A stretch of 9,298 nt of DNA from Kiritimatiellia bacterium (GCA_028707675.1 JAQWAM010000024.1:1-9298); one strand, 5' to 3'; shown: positions 1-6,150, counted from the first letter of the stretch. Numbers and translations: made by a program. Notes: a model not told the origin generated them from the letters alone.

Positions 1-348
1 CTTGATGAACCGTCCGTCATCTTTTTCCCAGAGCGCGTGCATGATGCGCCGCTGCACCGGCTTGAGCCCGTCCTCCACGGTGGGGATCGCGCGGTTGCAG
101 ATTGTGTAGGACGCGAACTGCAAAAAGTTGCTGTCCATCAGCTCGTGCAACGGCCCCTTGCCGCCATGTGACTCCGCCGCGTTTTTGCGGGCGGCGGACG
201 AAAGGTTGCTGCCGCCTTGCGGTTTGGTCGTGTTGTTGGCTGGTTGTGGCGCGGCGGCGGTATCTTTCAAAAGGTCGAGATCGTCGAACAGGCTGGGCGG
301 TGCGTCTGAAGCCCCATCTCCGCGTTTTTGTTTCTTGGGCTTGGTCAT
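1..348 (-). CDS. parC: DNA topoisomerase IV subunit A, N-terminal part (cut by window)
   Basis: This is the first 116 codons of the breakage-reunion subunit of topoisomerase IV, which decatenates and relaxes DNA together with ParE. Residues 67-116 carry the family N-terminal signature: LHELMDSNFLQFASYTI, then AIPTVEDGLKPVQRRIMHAL, which matches the start of the GyrA/ParC winged-helix domain. The catalytic Tyr lies beyond the window. About 65 residues precede this core and are rich in Lys, Ala, Pro, Asn and Asp; E. coli ParC has only a few residues there, so this is an N-terminal extension, probably disordered. The ATG overlaps the parE stop as ATGA (345-348), and a GAGGA sequence at 358-362 inside parE lies 9 nt upstream of the ATG, so translational coupling is likely. 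GyrA is the alternative. ParC is preferred because of the overlapping ParE-type partner, but the part seen cannot settle it. Confidence 0.92.
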   Translation of the reverse strand, partial: MTKPKKQKRGDGASDAPPSLFDDLDLLKDTAAAPQPANNTTKPQGGSNLSSAARKNAAESHGGKGPLHELMDSNFLQFASYTICNRAIPTVEDGLKPVQRRIMHALWEKDDGRFIK

Positions 349-2171
349 GATAAAGAATCCTCGGTGATCACCAGCTTGCTCATGATATATTGGCGTCGCT
401 CGGGGGTGTTGCGCCCCATATAGAACTCGACGGTGTCGGTCACGGCACAGTCGAGTGAGCTGTCAACCGGCGTCAGCCGCATGCTCTTGCCGATGAAAGC
501 CTTGAACTCGGCTGGGGAAATTTCGCCGAGGCCTTTGAAACGCGTGATCTCGGGATTGGCCCCGCACTTCTGAATGGCGCGGACACGTTCCACTTCGCTA
601 TAACAGTAGTGGCTTTCTTTCTTGTTGCGCACACGGAACAGCGGGGTTTCCAAGATATAGAGGTGGCCTTCTTTAATGATGCGGTCGAAAAAGCGCAGGA
701 ACAGCGTGATCATCAGGTTGCGTATGTGCAGTCCGTCCACATCCGCGTCAGTAGCCAGAATGACTTTTTGGTAACGCAGCCGGTCGACGGTCTCCTCTAT
801 GTCCAGGCTTTGCATCAGGTTGTAAATCTCCACGTTCTTGTAGAGTGCGTCCCGTTTGCAGTCACAGACATTCAGCGGCTTGCCCTTGAGAGTGAAGATC
901 GCCTGCGTGTTCACGTCGCGGCAGCTTACGATCGAGCCCGCGGCCGATTGGCCTTCGGTGATGAAAATCATGGTGTCAAGGCCTGTGCCGCGCTGTTTGT
1001 GCAGGTGGTGCTTGCAGTCCTTGAGCTGCGGCACACGAACAGAGACGGCTCTGGAACGTTCGCGTGCCAGTTTCTTGACGGAGTTGAGTTCCGCGCGCAG
1101 CTTGCTCGTCTCCTCGATCTTGCCGATCAGCTTGCCTGCCTCGGCCGGCGCGCGGTGGAACATCTCTTCGATCACGCGTTTGATCTCCGCCACCAGATCG
1201 GAGCGGATCTCCTGATTGCCGAGACGGTTTTTGGTTTGCGACTCGAATAGCGGGTCTTTTAGCCTGATGGCTATGGCGCCGATGATACCCTCACGGACAT
1301 CGTCGCCGTCGAACTTCTTTTTGCTGAACCCGTTTACCGCCTTAAGAACGCCCTCTTTAAAAGCGGAGAGATGCACGCCGCCGTCATTCGTGAACTGACC
1401 GTTGACGAAAGAGTAGTAATCTTCGCTGAAACGGTTTGTGTGCGTGAAAACCAGCTCAAGCTGTTTCGATCGATAATGGAAGGGCTTGTAGAGCTTTTCG
1501 AACTGGGCCTCGTCGTGGATCAGATCCAGCAGGCCGTTTTGCGAAACGATCTTCTGACCGTTGACATCCATGGCCAGTCCCGCGTTCAAATACGCGTACA
1601 TCCGCATCCGGCGCAGCACATGCTCTTCCCGGAATTTGTACTTTTTGAAGATATCGGGATCAGGGATAAAACGCACAAAAGTGCCGTTGCGTTCAACCTT
1701 GGCGCATTTGCCGGTCTTGCGCGAAACGATATCCCCCTTGTTGAAGAACGCCTCGGAATAGTGGCCGTCGCGGAATGAGCGAACCTCGAAAACCGTTGAA
1801 AGAGCATTGACCGCCTTGGTGCCGACCCCGTTCATGCCGACCGAAAACTGGAAGGCGTCGTCATTGAACTTGCCGCCGGTGTTGATCTGGGAGACGCAGT
1901 CAACCACCTTGCCCAGCGGTATGCCGCGCCCGTAATCCCTTACTCCCACTTCGCCCGAGTCATAGTTTATGCTGATTTCGACACGCTTTCCGTAGCCCAT
2001 TATGAACTCGTCGATCGCGTTGTCCAAGACCTCTTTAAGCAGGACATAAATGCCGTCTTCGTACTGGCTGCCGTCGCTGGTGCGGCCGATGTACATTCCT
2101 GTTCGCTTGCGGATATGCTCTATCGCGGAAAGGGTCTGTATGTGTTTTTCGTCGTAATTAGTTGCTGGCAT
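345..2171 (-). CDS. parE: DNA topoisomerase IV subunit B (ATPase/TOPRIM)
   Basis: This is the ATP-driven subunit of topoisomerase IV, 608 residues and essentially full length. The GHKL ATPase domain shows EVLDNAIDEF (Asn51 as Mg ligand), VRDYGRGIP (Asp79) and the glycine lid GMNGVGTKAVNALS (112-125). The transducer domain holds the QTK motif (312-314). The TOPRIM domain has the catalytic Glu406 and the acidic triad DADVD (475-479), followed by RFKGLGE (544-550). The sequence around 405-435 (SRD-like, VNTQAIFTLKGKPLN) is of the Bacteroidetes/PVC ParE type rather than proteobacterial GyrB, and the large GyrB insert is absent. The TOPRIM motif reads EGQSAAG where EGDSAxG is usual. No good Shine-Dalgarno sequence precedes the ATG. 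A PPIase gene ends 56 nt upstream on the same strand with no terminator seen, so read-through is possible. parC follows with a 4-nt overlap. Confidence 0.96.
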   Translation of the reverse strand: MPATNYDEKHIQTLSAIEHIRKRTGMYIGRTSDGSQYEDGIYVLLKEVLDNAIDEFIMGYGKRVEISINYDSGEVGVRDYGRGIPLGKVVDCVSQINTGGKFNDDAFQFSVGMNGVGTKAVNALSTVFEVRSFRDGHYSEAFFNKGDIVSRKTGKCAKVERNGTFVRFIPDPDIFKKYKFREEHVLRRMRMYAYLNAGLAMDVNGQKIVSQNGLLDLIHDEAQFEKLYKPFHYRSKQLELVFTHTNRFSEDYYSFVNGQFTNDGGVHLSAFKEGVLKAVNGFSKKKFDGDDVREGIIGAIAIRLKDPLFESQTKNRLGNQEIRSDLVAEIKRVIEEMFHRAPAEAGKLIGKIEETSKLRAELNSVKKLARERSRAVSVRVPQLKDCKHHLHKQRGTGLDTMIFITEGQSAAGSIVSCRDVNTQAIFTLKGKPLNVCDCKRDALYKNVEIYNLMQSLDIEETVDRLRYQKVILATDADVDGLHIRNLMITLFLRFFDRIIKEGHLYILETPLFRVRNKKESHYCYSEVERVRAIQKCGANPEITRFKGLGEISPAEFKAFIGKSMRLTPVDSSLDCAVTDTVEFYMGRNTPERRQYIMSKLVITEDSLS

Positions 2172-2227
2172 GGGTATTCAGTCGCGTAGGCAAGCAAGTC
2201 AACGCAGATTGCCGGTGCGCGCTCATT

Positions 2228-2863
2228 TTATTTTGCGGCATCCTCAGTTGCTGCGGCGCTGTGGCGCCGTATGCTGTTGATAATGACCGGTTCTTTCGGC
2301 ACGTCACGGTGCCTTCCCGATATCCCGGTGGCAGATTTGCCGATCATGTCAACCACATCCATGCCGTCGATGACCTTGCCGAAGACACAATAGCCGTATC
2401 CGGCGTCAGTCTTGGCCTTGAAATTCAACGAACGGCTGTTGTCCACCAGATTGATGAAAAACTGGCTGGTGGCGCTGTCGACAAAGCTTGTCCTGGCCAT
2501 CGCTATTGTGCCGCGCTCATTGCGCAGCCCGTTATCAGCCTCGTTTTTGATCGGAGCGTTGGACCTTTTCTGGAGCATGTCGCAGGTGAACCCGCCGCCT
2601 TGGATCATGAATCCGTCGATGACGCGGTGGAAGATCGTGCCGTCATAGAACTTGGCATCGACATAGGACAGCATGTTGCTGACGGTTGCCGGGGCTTTGT
2701 CAGGATAAAGTTCCAGCGTGACCTTGCCTTTGCTCGTGTCGATTATCAGATTCACAGTTTTTGCTTCCTTTGGGTTCGGCGCTTTGGCTGCGGACACGCC
2801 TTGGTTAACGTCGGCATGAGCGAAACCTGAACATACCAACAAAGCAGTTATAAAACCTCGCAT
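2228..2863 (-). CDS. Secreted cyclophilin-type peptidyl-prolyl cis-trans isomerase
   Basis: This 211-residue protein catalyses cis-trans isomerisation of Xaa-Pro bonds and so assists folding, here probably outside the cytoplasm. The N-terminus has a short hydrophobic signal peptide (FITALLVCSGF) with a plausible signal peptidase I site AHA|D after residue 17. Cys11 is preceded by Val, so a lipoprotein box is not convincing. The cyclophilin domain covers about residues 37-200. It contains FHRVIDGFMIQGG (78-90), with the catalytic Arg80, and the substrate-pocket sequence ATSQFFINLVDN (131-142). It is of the PpiA/PpiB class. The reading frame begins just after a block of seven A and seven G on the coding strand, which supplies the purine-rich ribosome-binding region. 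An AT-rich stretch (TAATATT at about 2891-2897, read on the minus strand) could hold a -10 element, but no convincing -35 is seen. Confidence 0.93.
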   Translation of the reverse strand: MRGFITALLVCSGFAHADVNQGVSAAKAPNPKEAKTVNLIIDTSKGKVTLELYPDKAPATVSNMLSYVDAKFYDGTIFHRVIDGFMIQGGGFTCDMLQKRSNAPIKNEADNGLRNERGTIAMARTSFVDSATSQFFINLVDNSRSLNFKAKTDAGYGYCVFGKVIDGMDVVDMIGKSATGISGRHRDVPKEPVIINSIRRHSAAATEDAAK

Positions 2864-2867
2864 GGTT

Positions 2868-2881
2868 CCCCCCCTTTTTTT
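2868..2881 (-). repeat. A7G7 homopolymer block forming the PPIase ribosome-binding region
   Basis: On the coding strand the sequence reads seven A then seven G, then AACC and the ATG of the PPIase gene. The G run serves as the only Shine-Dalgarno-like element. Two adjoining homopolymers of this length are prone to slipped-strand mispairing. Changes would alter the strength or spacing of the ribosome-binding site, not the reading frame. Whether the length varies in this organism is unknown. Confidence 0.6.
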
Positions 2882-2978
2882 ATAACGTCCTTAATATTAC
2901 GCTTTTCGCGCTGAAAATCCAGCCTAAAAAATCGGTGATTGGCAGGCGGGGTGCGATTTCATTTCATTGCGCCGAGGC

Positions 2979-3013
2979 TTCAGGAGTCTGGGTTCAGGTT
3001 TCAGGTTTGCTGA
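2979..3013. repeat. Degenerate heptanucleotide tandem repeat (TTCAGGT-like)
   Basis: Read in steps of seven from 2979, the units are TTCAGGA, GTCTGGG, TTCAGGT, TTCAGGT and TTGCTGA. Two units are identical and the others share part of the core. A further TTCAGGT occurs at 3029-3035 out of register. Short tandem heptamers of this kind are known from other bacteria, for example the STRR sequences of filamentous cyanobacteria. No function can be read from the sequence. Confidence 0.5.
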
Positions 3014-3055
3014 CTAGAACGTTACGCTTTCAGGTGAGCTTCAGTGCGGAACAGA

Positions 3056-3118
3056 TGCGGCAAATGGTGCCGCAAACGGCATGTGCCCGGAACAGCCGAA
3101 ATGCAGCCGGAACTGCCG
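3056..3118. repeat. Hairpin plus 12-bp direct repeat
   Basis: TGCGGCA (3056-3062) and TGCCGCA (3068-3074) form a perfect 7-bp stem around the loop AATGG. Next come CCGGAACAGCCG (3087-3098) and CCGGAACTGCCG (3107-3118), 11 of 12 bases identical with a period of 20. The hairpin is not followed by a T run on either strand, so it is not an intrinsic terminator. It may be part of an interspersed repeat. Confidence 0.45.
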
Positions 3119-3336
3119 CTGTTCGCTTCAGGCTGAAAAATGGGATAAGTCCAAACTGCACAACGCCCTTGTAGTGCTCCATGCGTTTTAGTAACTTTCC
3201 TGCGCGAAAACGGTGTCGTTCGTCATGCTCTGCTGTTTGAGGCAAGAAGGATACCCGGATGCGCCTTTACAATCAAATGTACCCAAGATTCTCTTGAATT
3301 GTTTCTAAGTTAAAACGCATAGAGAAAAAGAAGGTA

Positions 3337-3702
3337 ATGTACTTGTCGACAAAGCATAAAGCGAAGCGCGATCGTCCGCCCGTCACGACCGATTTCTCCA
3401 TCGCGGACACGCCATCGACTCTGTACGCGTTCGTCACCCGCGACAAGGATCTGGTGCGGCGCGGAGCGCGGCGCCGCTTCGTGATAACCTCAGCCCGCGC
3501 CACGGCCGGCACCTCCGTGGAAGTGCTGGGCCATGACGGCAAAACACTGGAATACAGTCCGAAGACTGACGCTTCCCCGTGCTTTGAGCAAAAAGAGGAC
3601 GGACTGCACATTGACATAATGCGGGCGCAGCGCGTCTACAACAATTCCCTGTGGCCTAACCCAGTAACGGTCAAGATCACCAATATAGAGCAGCAATTAT
3701 AA
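3337..3702 (+). pseudogene. GH29 alpha-L-fucosidase, detached C-terminal domain (probable gene remnant)
   Basis: The 121 codons encode what looks like only the C-terminal beta-sandwich of a family 29 alpha-L-fucosidase. Family-like features are TTDFSIADTPSTLYAFV near residues 17-33, a VEVLGHDGKTLEYS strand pair near 61-74, and the ending MRAQRVYNNSLWPNPVTVKITN. Similar endings (RxYNxxxWPNPVxxKIT) close many fucosidases of polysaccharide degraders. The catalytic TIM barrel, with its nucleophile Asp and acid/base, is absent: the frame is closed by a TGA at 3295-3297 and nothing barrel-like was recognised upstream. The first 15 or so residues (MYLSTKHKAKRDRPP) look unrelated. An AAGG lies only 3 nt before the ATG, a poor ribosome-binding site. 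It is the only plus-strand gene here. Most likely it is a 5'-deleted pseudogene whose frame is still intact; an independent small carbohydrate-binding protein is less likely. Family assignment rests on motif memory. Confidence 0.6.
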
Positions 3703-3726
3703 ATTTTCGGGGGCGCACCGTAGTAG

Positions 3727-3785
3727 AAGCGGCGTCCCCGCCGCTTTGGCGCGGACAGGCCGGAAAGCGGTGCCGCGACCCGCGC
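3727..3785. repeat. REP-like palindromic element with competing hairpins
   Basis: AAGCGGCG (3727-3734) pairs perfectly with CGCCGCTT (3739-3746) around a TCCC loop. The right arm can instead pair with AAAGCGG (3764-3770), and GCGCGG (3749-3754) can pair with CCGCGC (3780-3785). This GC-rich, self-complementary intergenic sequence lies between two convergent genes, the fucosidase remnant and thiG, as REP elements often do. The TTTGG that follows the first stem is too weak for a confident terminator. Copy number elsewhere is unknown. Confidence 0.45.
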
Positions 3786-3840
3786 ACAGCGCGACTCTTG
3801 TCACCGCAATCCAAGTTGCGTTTTACACCAAACAGGTGTG

Positions 3841-3893
3841 GCGCGGATCGTGGCTAAACCCAATGTTTATGAGCCTTCGCCCCAAATCCGCGC
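3841..3893. repeat. 8-bp inverted repeat between convergent genes
   Basis: GCGCGGAT (3841-3848) and ATCCGCGC (3886-3893) are perfect inverted copies with a 37-base loop. They lie 22 bases beyond the thiG stop. No U run follows in the thiG direction, so an intrinsic terminator is not supported. This may be the outer part of the neighbouring REP-like structure. Confidence 0.35.
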
Positions 3894-3914
3894 ACTCAAC
3901 TGCCGTTTGTAGGT

Positions 3915-4706
3915 TCAATGCTCGGCGGCGGATTCCCAGAGGAAGCCGGTGAGCGGCGAGGACGCCTCTGCCCGTGAGCCGGGCGCGCGCGGTCCGGCGT
4001 CCAGCGCGGTCACGGCCGCCTGCAGGGACAATGCAAAGGCTTTGGCCATGGCCACAGGGTCGGCGGCGGAGGCAATGGCTGTGTTGACCAGCACGCAGTC
4101 GGCGCCGATTTCAATGGCGGCGGCCGCGTGCGAGGGCAGGCCCAGCCCCGCGTCGACCACCACGGGGACACCGGACTCGGCTATGATGATCTCGATCATG
4201 TCGCGGGTGCGCAATCCGAGGTTGGTGCCGATGGGCGCGGCCAGCGGCATCACCGCGGCGGCGCCGGCCTCTTCAAGACGTTTCGCCAATACCGGATCGG
4301 CGTTGATGTAGGGAAGCACCGTGAAACCCTCGCTCACAAGCGTTTCAGCGGCCTTGAGGGTCTCGATCGGGTCTGGCAGAAGGTGCCGCGGGTTGGGGGT
4401 GAGCTCGAGCTTTACCCAATCGAAGCCGCCTGCGGCCCGGGCGAGCCGCGCGACGCGCACGGCCTCATCCGCTGTGCGCGCGCCGCTGGTGTTCGGCACT
4501 ATCACGGTTTTGGCTGGATCGAGCAGTGAGATCAGCGGATCGCCGGCGGGATTCTTGTCGAGATCAACCCGCCGCAGCGCCACGGTCACCAGTTCGCAGC
4601 CTGAGGCTTCGATCGCCTGACGCATGGTGTCGTGTGATCCGAATTTGCCTGTGCCGATGAACAGGCGGCTTTTGAATACGTGTCCGGCGATTACTAGAGG
4701 TTTCAT
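3915..4706 (-). CDS. thiG: Thiazole synthase ThiG
   Basis: ThiG condenses 1-deoxy-D-xylulose 5-phosphate, dehydroglycine and the sulfur of ThiS thiocarboxylate into the thiazole phosphate of thiamine; it is a cytoplasmic TIM-barrel enzyme. The 263-residue product has the typical length. Visible family motifs are FIGTGKF (16-22), [10 protein letters not shown] (40-49), WVKLELTPN (97-105) with the Schiff-base Lys99, [28 protein letters not shown] (the phosphate-binding segment), and [33 protein letters not shown]. The last 30 or so residues (Pro/Ala/Ser-rich, ending ESAAEH) resemble the usual poorly conserved tail. It follows thiS on the same strand, but the 91-nt gap holds a heptamer repeat and no Shine-Dalgarno sequence: the bases before the ATG are CTACTCCTC. 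Translation initiation therefore looks atypical. No terminator was found downstream. Confidence 0.97.
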   Translation of the reverse strand: MKPLVIAGHVFKSRLFIGTGKFGSHDTMRQAIEASGCELVTVALRRVDLDKNPAGDPLISLLDPAKTVIVPNTSGARTADEAVRVARLARAAGGFDWVKLELTPNPRHLLPDPIETLKAAETLVSEGFTVLPYINADPVLAKRLEEAGAAAVMPLAAPIGTNLGLRTRDMIEIIIAESGVPVVVDAGLGLPSHAAAAIEIGADCVLVNTAIASAADPVAMAKAFALSLQAAVTALDAGPRAPGSRAEASSPLTGFLWESAAEH

Positions 4707-4719
4707 GAGGAGTAGTTAT

Positions 4720-4782
4720 GAGTTAAGAGTGAAGAGGGAAGAGGGAAGAGCGGATAGGGAAGAGTTAAGAGTTAAGAGTCGG
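4720..4782. repeat. Nine-unit in-register heptanucleotide tandem repeat between thiS and thiG
   Basis: Read on the plus strand in steps of seven from 4720, the units are GAGTTAA, GAGTGAA, GAGGGAA, GAGGGAA, GAGCGGA, TAGGGAA, GAGTTAA, GAGTTAA and GAGTCGG. A further degenerate unit, TAGTTAT, precedes at 4713. Consensus is GAGKKAA with the 7-nt phase kept throughout. On the transcribed strand it becomes a pyrimidine-rich leader with CUC every seven bases, ending 14 nt before the thiG ATG and leaving thiG without a Shine-Dalgarno sequence. It is too short and gapless to be a CRISPR array. Confidence 0.85.
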
Positions 4783-4797
4783 TGGTCGGGATTTAGC

Positions 4798-4998
4798 TCA
4801 ACCGCCGCCGACAAACTGGATGATTTCGATGCGGTCGCCTTCCTTCAGGCCGGTAGTGGCGTACGCAGACGCCGGGATGATCTCGCCGTTAAGCTCTACG
4901 GCGAATTTGCTGACAGATGCGCCGAGGCTGTCCAGCATAAGCTGGAGGGTAGTAGAGCTGTCCACAGTGCGCTCAGTCCCGTTGACCACAATTTTCAT
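4798..4998 (-). CDS. thiS: Sulfur carrier protein ThiS
   Basis: ThiS is the ubiquitin-like carrier that delivers sulfur, as a C-terminal thiocarboxylate, to ThiG in thiazole synthesis. At 66 residues it has the family length. It shows the beta-grasp pattern (MKIVVNGTERTV, then a helix LQLMLDSLGA, then FAVELNGEIIPASAY, then LKEGDRIEIIQFVGGG). It ends in the required Gly-Gly, which is adenylated by ThiF and thiolated. The ATG overlaps the stop of the upstream radical-SAM gene as ATGA (4995-4998), with an AAGGAG ribosome-binding site 7 nt ahead, so the two are almost surely cotranscribed and coupled. thiF is not in the window. Confidence 0.95.
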   Translation of the reverse strand: MKIVVNGTERTVDSSTTLQLMLDSLGASVSKFAVELNGEIIPASAYATTGLKEGDRIEIIQFVGGG

Positions 4999-6056
4999 AT
5001 GGTGTCTCCTTCAGCCTTGAGTATGGAATGGCCGGGTCCGCTGCCGATTTCACGGTCAAGCCCGGCGATGCGCCCCCGCACGCAGACGGCGCAGGCCGAC
5101 CCTTCCTCGTCTACGCAAGGCTTGTTGGGGTAAAGCTGATAAAGGCGCCTGTATTTGCCTGGCGTGATATTGGGCATGAAGACATTCGCGCCCCGGCACA
5201 GCACCAGATTCCTGCCGTTGGGCTCCAGCGCGTCGAAAGCGGTGGTGGCCGGTATGTGCGCGTAGGGGTTGAGTATGCGCAGCATCGCGATGGCTTTGTA
5301 GTAGAGACTGCGGTCCTCGATCAGGGGTTTGTCAGCGAAGGGCGTATCGGGGTGGGGCAGGAAAGGCCCGCATCCGATCATGTCCAATCTGAGTTTGGTG
5401 GCGAAAAGGATGTCATTGGCTATCATCTCCAGCGTGACGCCGGGCAGGCCGATCATGAACCCGCTGCCGACCTGATAGCCCAGCGCGCGCAGGTCGTTCA
5501 GGCAGCGGATGCGATCCTCAAAAGACTCGTCGGGGTGCATCGCGGTGAAGAGCGCGTTCGATGTGGTCTCGAAGCGCAGCAGATAGCGGTCGCAGCCGGC
5601 CTCTTTTAGAGCCTCAAGTTCCGGGCGTGTGCGCACTCCGACTGAAAGGGTTATGGCCATCCCGGTTTCGAGCTTGATGCGGCGCAGGAGCGCGGCCAGT
5701 TCCCCGGCGTTCAAGAGCGGGTCGTCGCCGGACTGCAGTACGACTGTTCCGCAGCCCCATTCGAGGGCGTTGCGGGCTGACGCTGCGATCTCGTCGGCGC
5801 TCATGCGGTAACGTTTGACTTTTGAGTTGCCGCACCTGATGCCGCAGTACCAGCAGTTGTTCTTGCAGACGTTGGAGAACTCGATGATGCCGCGGAGGTG
5901 TATGGCTGAACCGTGCTTTTCCGCGCGCGTGCGGTCCGCGGATGCATATATGCGTTCCGTGAGTTTGCCTTGCGCCTTAAGCAGTCCGGCCAACTCGACG
6001 GCATCGGGGATTGAGCCTGCGAGCATACGGTTCAGCGTTTCATAGGCGGCGGTCAT
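4995..6056 (-). CDS. hydE: HydE-like radical SAM enzyme ([FeFe]-hydrogenase maturase family)
   Basis: This is a radical S-adenosylmethionine TIM-barrel protein of the BioB/HydE group. The 4Fe-4S motif is CKNNCWYC (CX3CX2C; Cys64, 68, 71 from this start). HydE-type marks follow: KRYRMSADEI, LQSGDDP, RYLLRFETTSNALF, SGFMIGLPG, GCGPFLPHPDTPF and ANVFMPNITP, ending with CX7CX2C (Cys314, 322, 325), the second-cluster motif known from Thermotoga maritima HydE. ThiH and HydG have a different C-terminal extension, so this is not simply ThiH. HydE acts in building the dithiolate part of the [FeFe]-hydrogenase H-cluster, but no hydrogenase, HydF or HydG is in view. Instead the gene overlaps thiS by 4 nt and leads to thiG. 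An alternative TTG start at 6095 would add 13 residues. The ATG at 6056 is preferred because it places the first cluster as in T. maritima; neither start has a Shine-Dalgarno sequence. Confidence 0.9.
   Translation of the reverse strand: MTAAYETLNRMLAGSIPDAVELAGLLKAQGKLTERIYASADRTRAEKHGSAIHLRGIIEFSNVCKNNCWYCGIRCGNSKVKRYRMSADEIAASARNALEWGCGTVVLQSGDDPLLNAGELAALLRRIKLETGMAITLSVGVRTRPELEALKEAGCDRYLLRFETTSNALFTAMHPDESFEDRIRCLNDLRALGYQVGSGFMIGLPGVTLEMIANDILFATKLRLDMIGCGPFLPHPDTPFADKPLIEDRSLYYKAIAMLRILNPYAHIPATTAFDALEPNGRNLVLCRGANVFMPNITPGKYRRLYQLYPNKPCVDEEGSACAVCVRGRIAGLDREIGSGPGHSILKAEGDTI
5006..5011 (-). promoter_or_regulatory. Ribosome-binding site of thiS inside the end of hydE
   Basis: AAGGAG on the coding strand lies 7 nt before the thiS ATG, within the last codons of hydE. 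Together with the ATGA overlap it fixes the thiS start. Confidence 0.8.
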
Positions 6057-6150
6057 CAGGAGGTCTGTAGGTTTTGCGTTGTCGGGTGCGGTCAACTGCG
6101 GCGCGGCATAATTGCGGGCGCGTTTTAAGGGTCACTGGACGGCGGATAAA

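Larger units (their letters stand above)
2882..3336. other. Intergenic region without a supportable gene
   Basis: This stretch separates the minus-strand PPIase from the plus-strand fucosidase remnant. Open frames exist on both strands (2935-3174 plus, 3030-3245 minus). They overlap each other, lack ribosome-binding sites and show no motif I recognise. The region does hold a degenerate heptamer tract (2979-3013), a 7-bp perfect hairpin (3056-3074) and a 12-bp near-identical direct repeat (3087-3118), so it looks like repetitive or decayed DNA rather than a coding region. No trace of a fucosidase catalytic domain was recognised here. Confidence 0.5.

Noticed and set aside
609..1250. 213-codon plus-strand open frame inside parE
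   Set aside because: Antisense shadow of a conserved gene, no ribosome-binding site or motif.
2174..2202. Promoter for parE (TTGACT, 17 bp, GAATAC)
   Set aside because: The -10 is poor and lies 2 nt before the ATG, so transcription would begin inside the gene; the next in-frame Met is within the conserved TGMYIG motif.
2162..2830. 222-codon plus-strand open frame opposite the PPIase
   Set aside because: Antisense shadow; the minus strand has a signal peptide and cyclophilin motifs.
3746..3952. 68-codon plus-strand open frame
   Set aside because: It covers the palindromic intergenic element and the antisense end of thiG; no start signals.
4720..4782. CRISPR-like array
   Set aside because: Units are 7 bp and contiguous, without spacers.
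4624..5133. Plus-strand frame with the repeated text ELRVK
   Set aside because: The peptide repeat is just the heptamer DNA repeat read in one frame; the rest is antisense to thiG, thiS and hydE.
5028..5609. 193-codon plus-strand open frame inside hydE
   Set aside because: Antisense shadow of the radical-SAM gene.
6057..6150. TPP riboswitch ahead of the thiazole operon
   Set aside because: The gap is short and I could not find the THI-box conserved sequences; none is present between tRNA and hydE or in the thiS-thiG gap.
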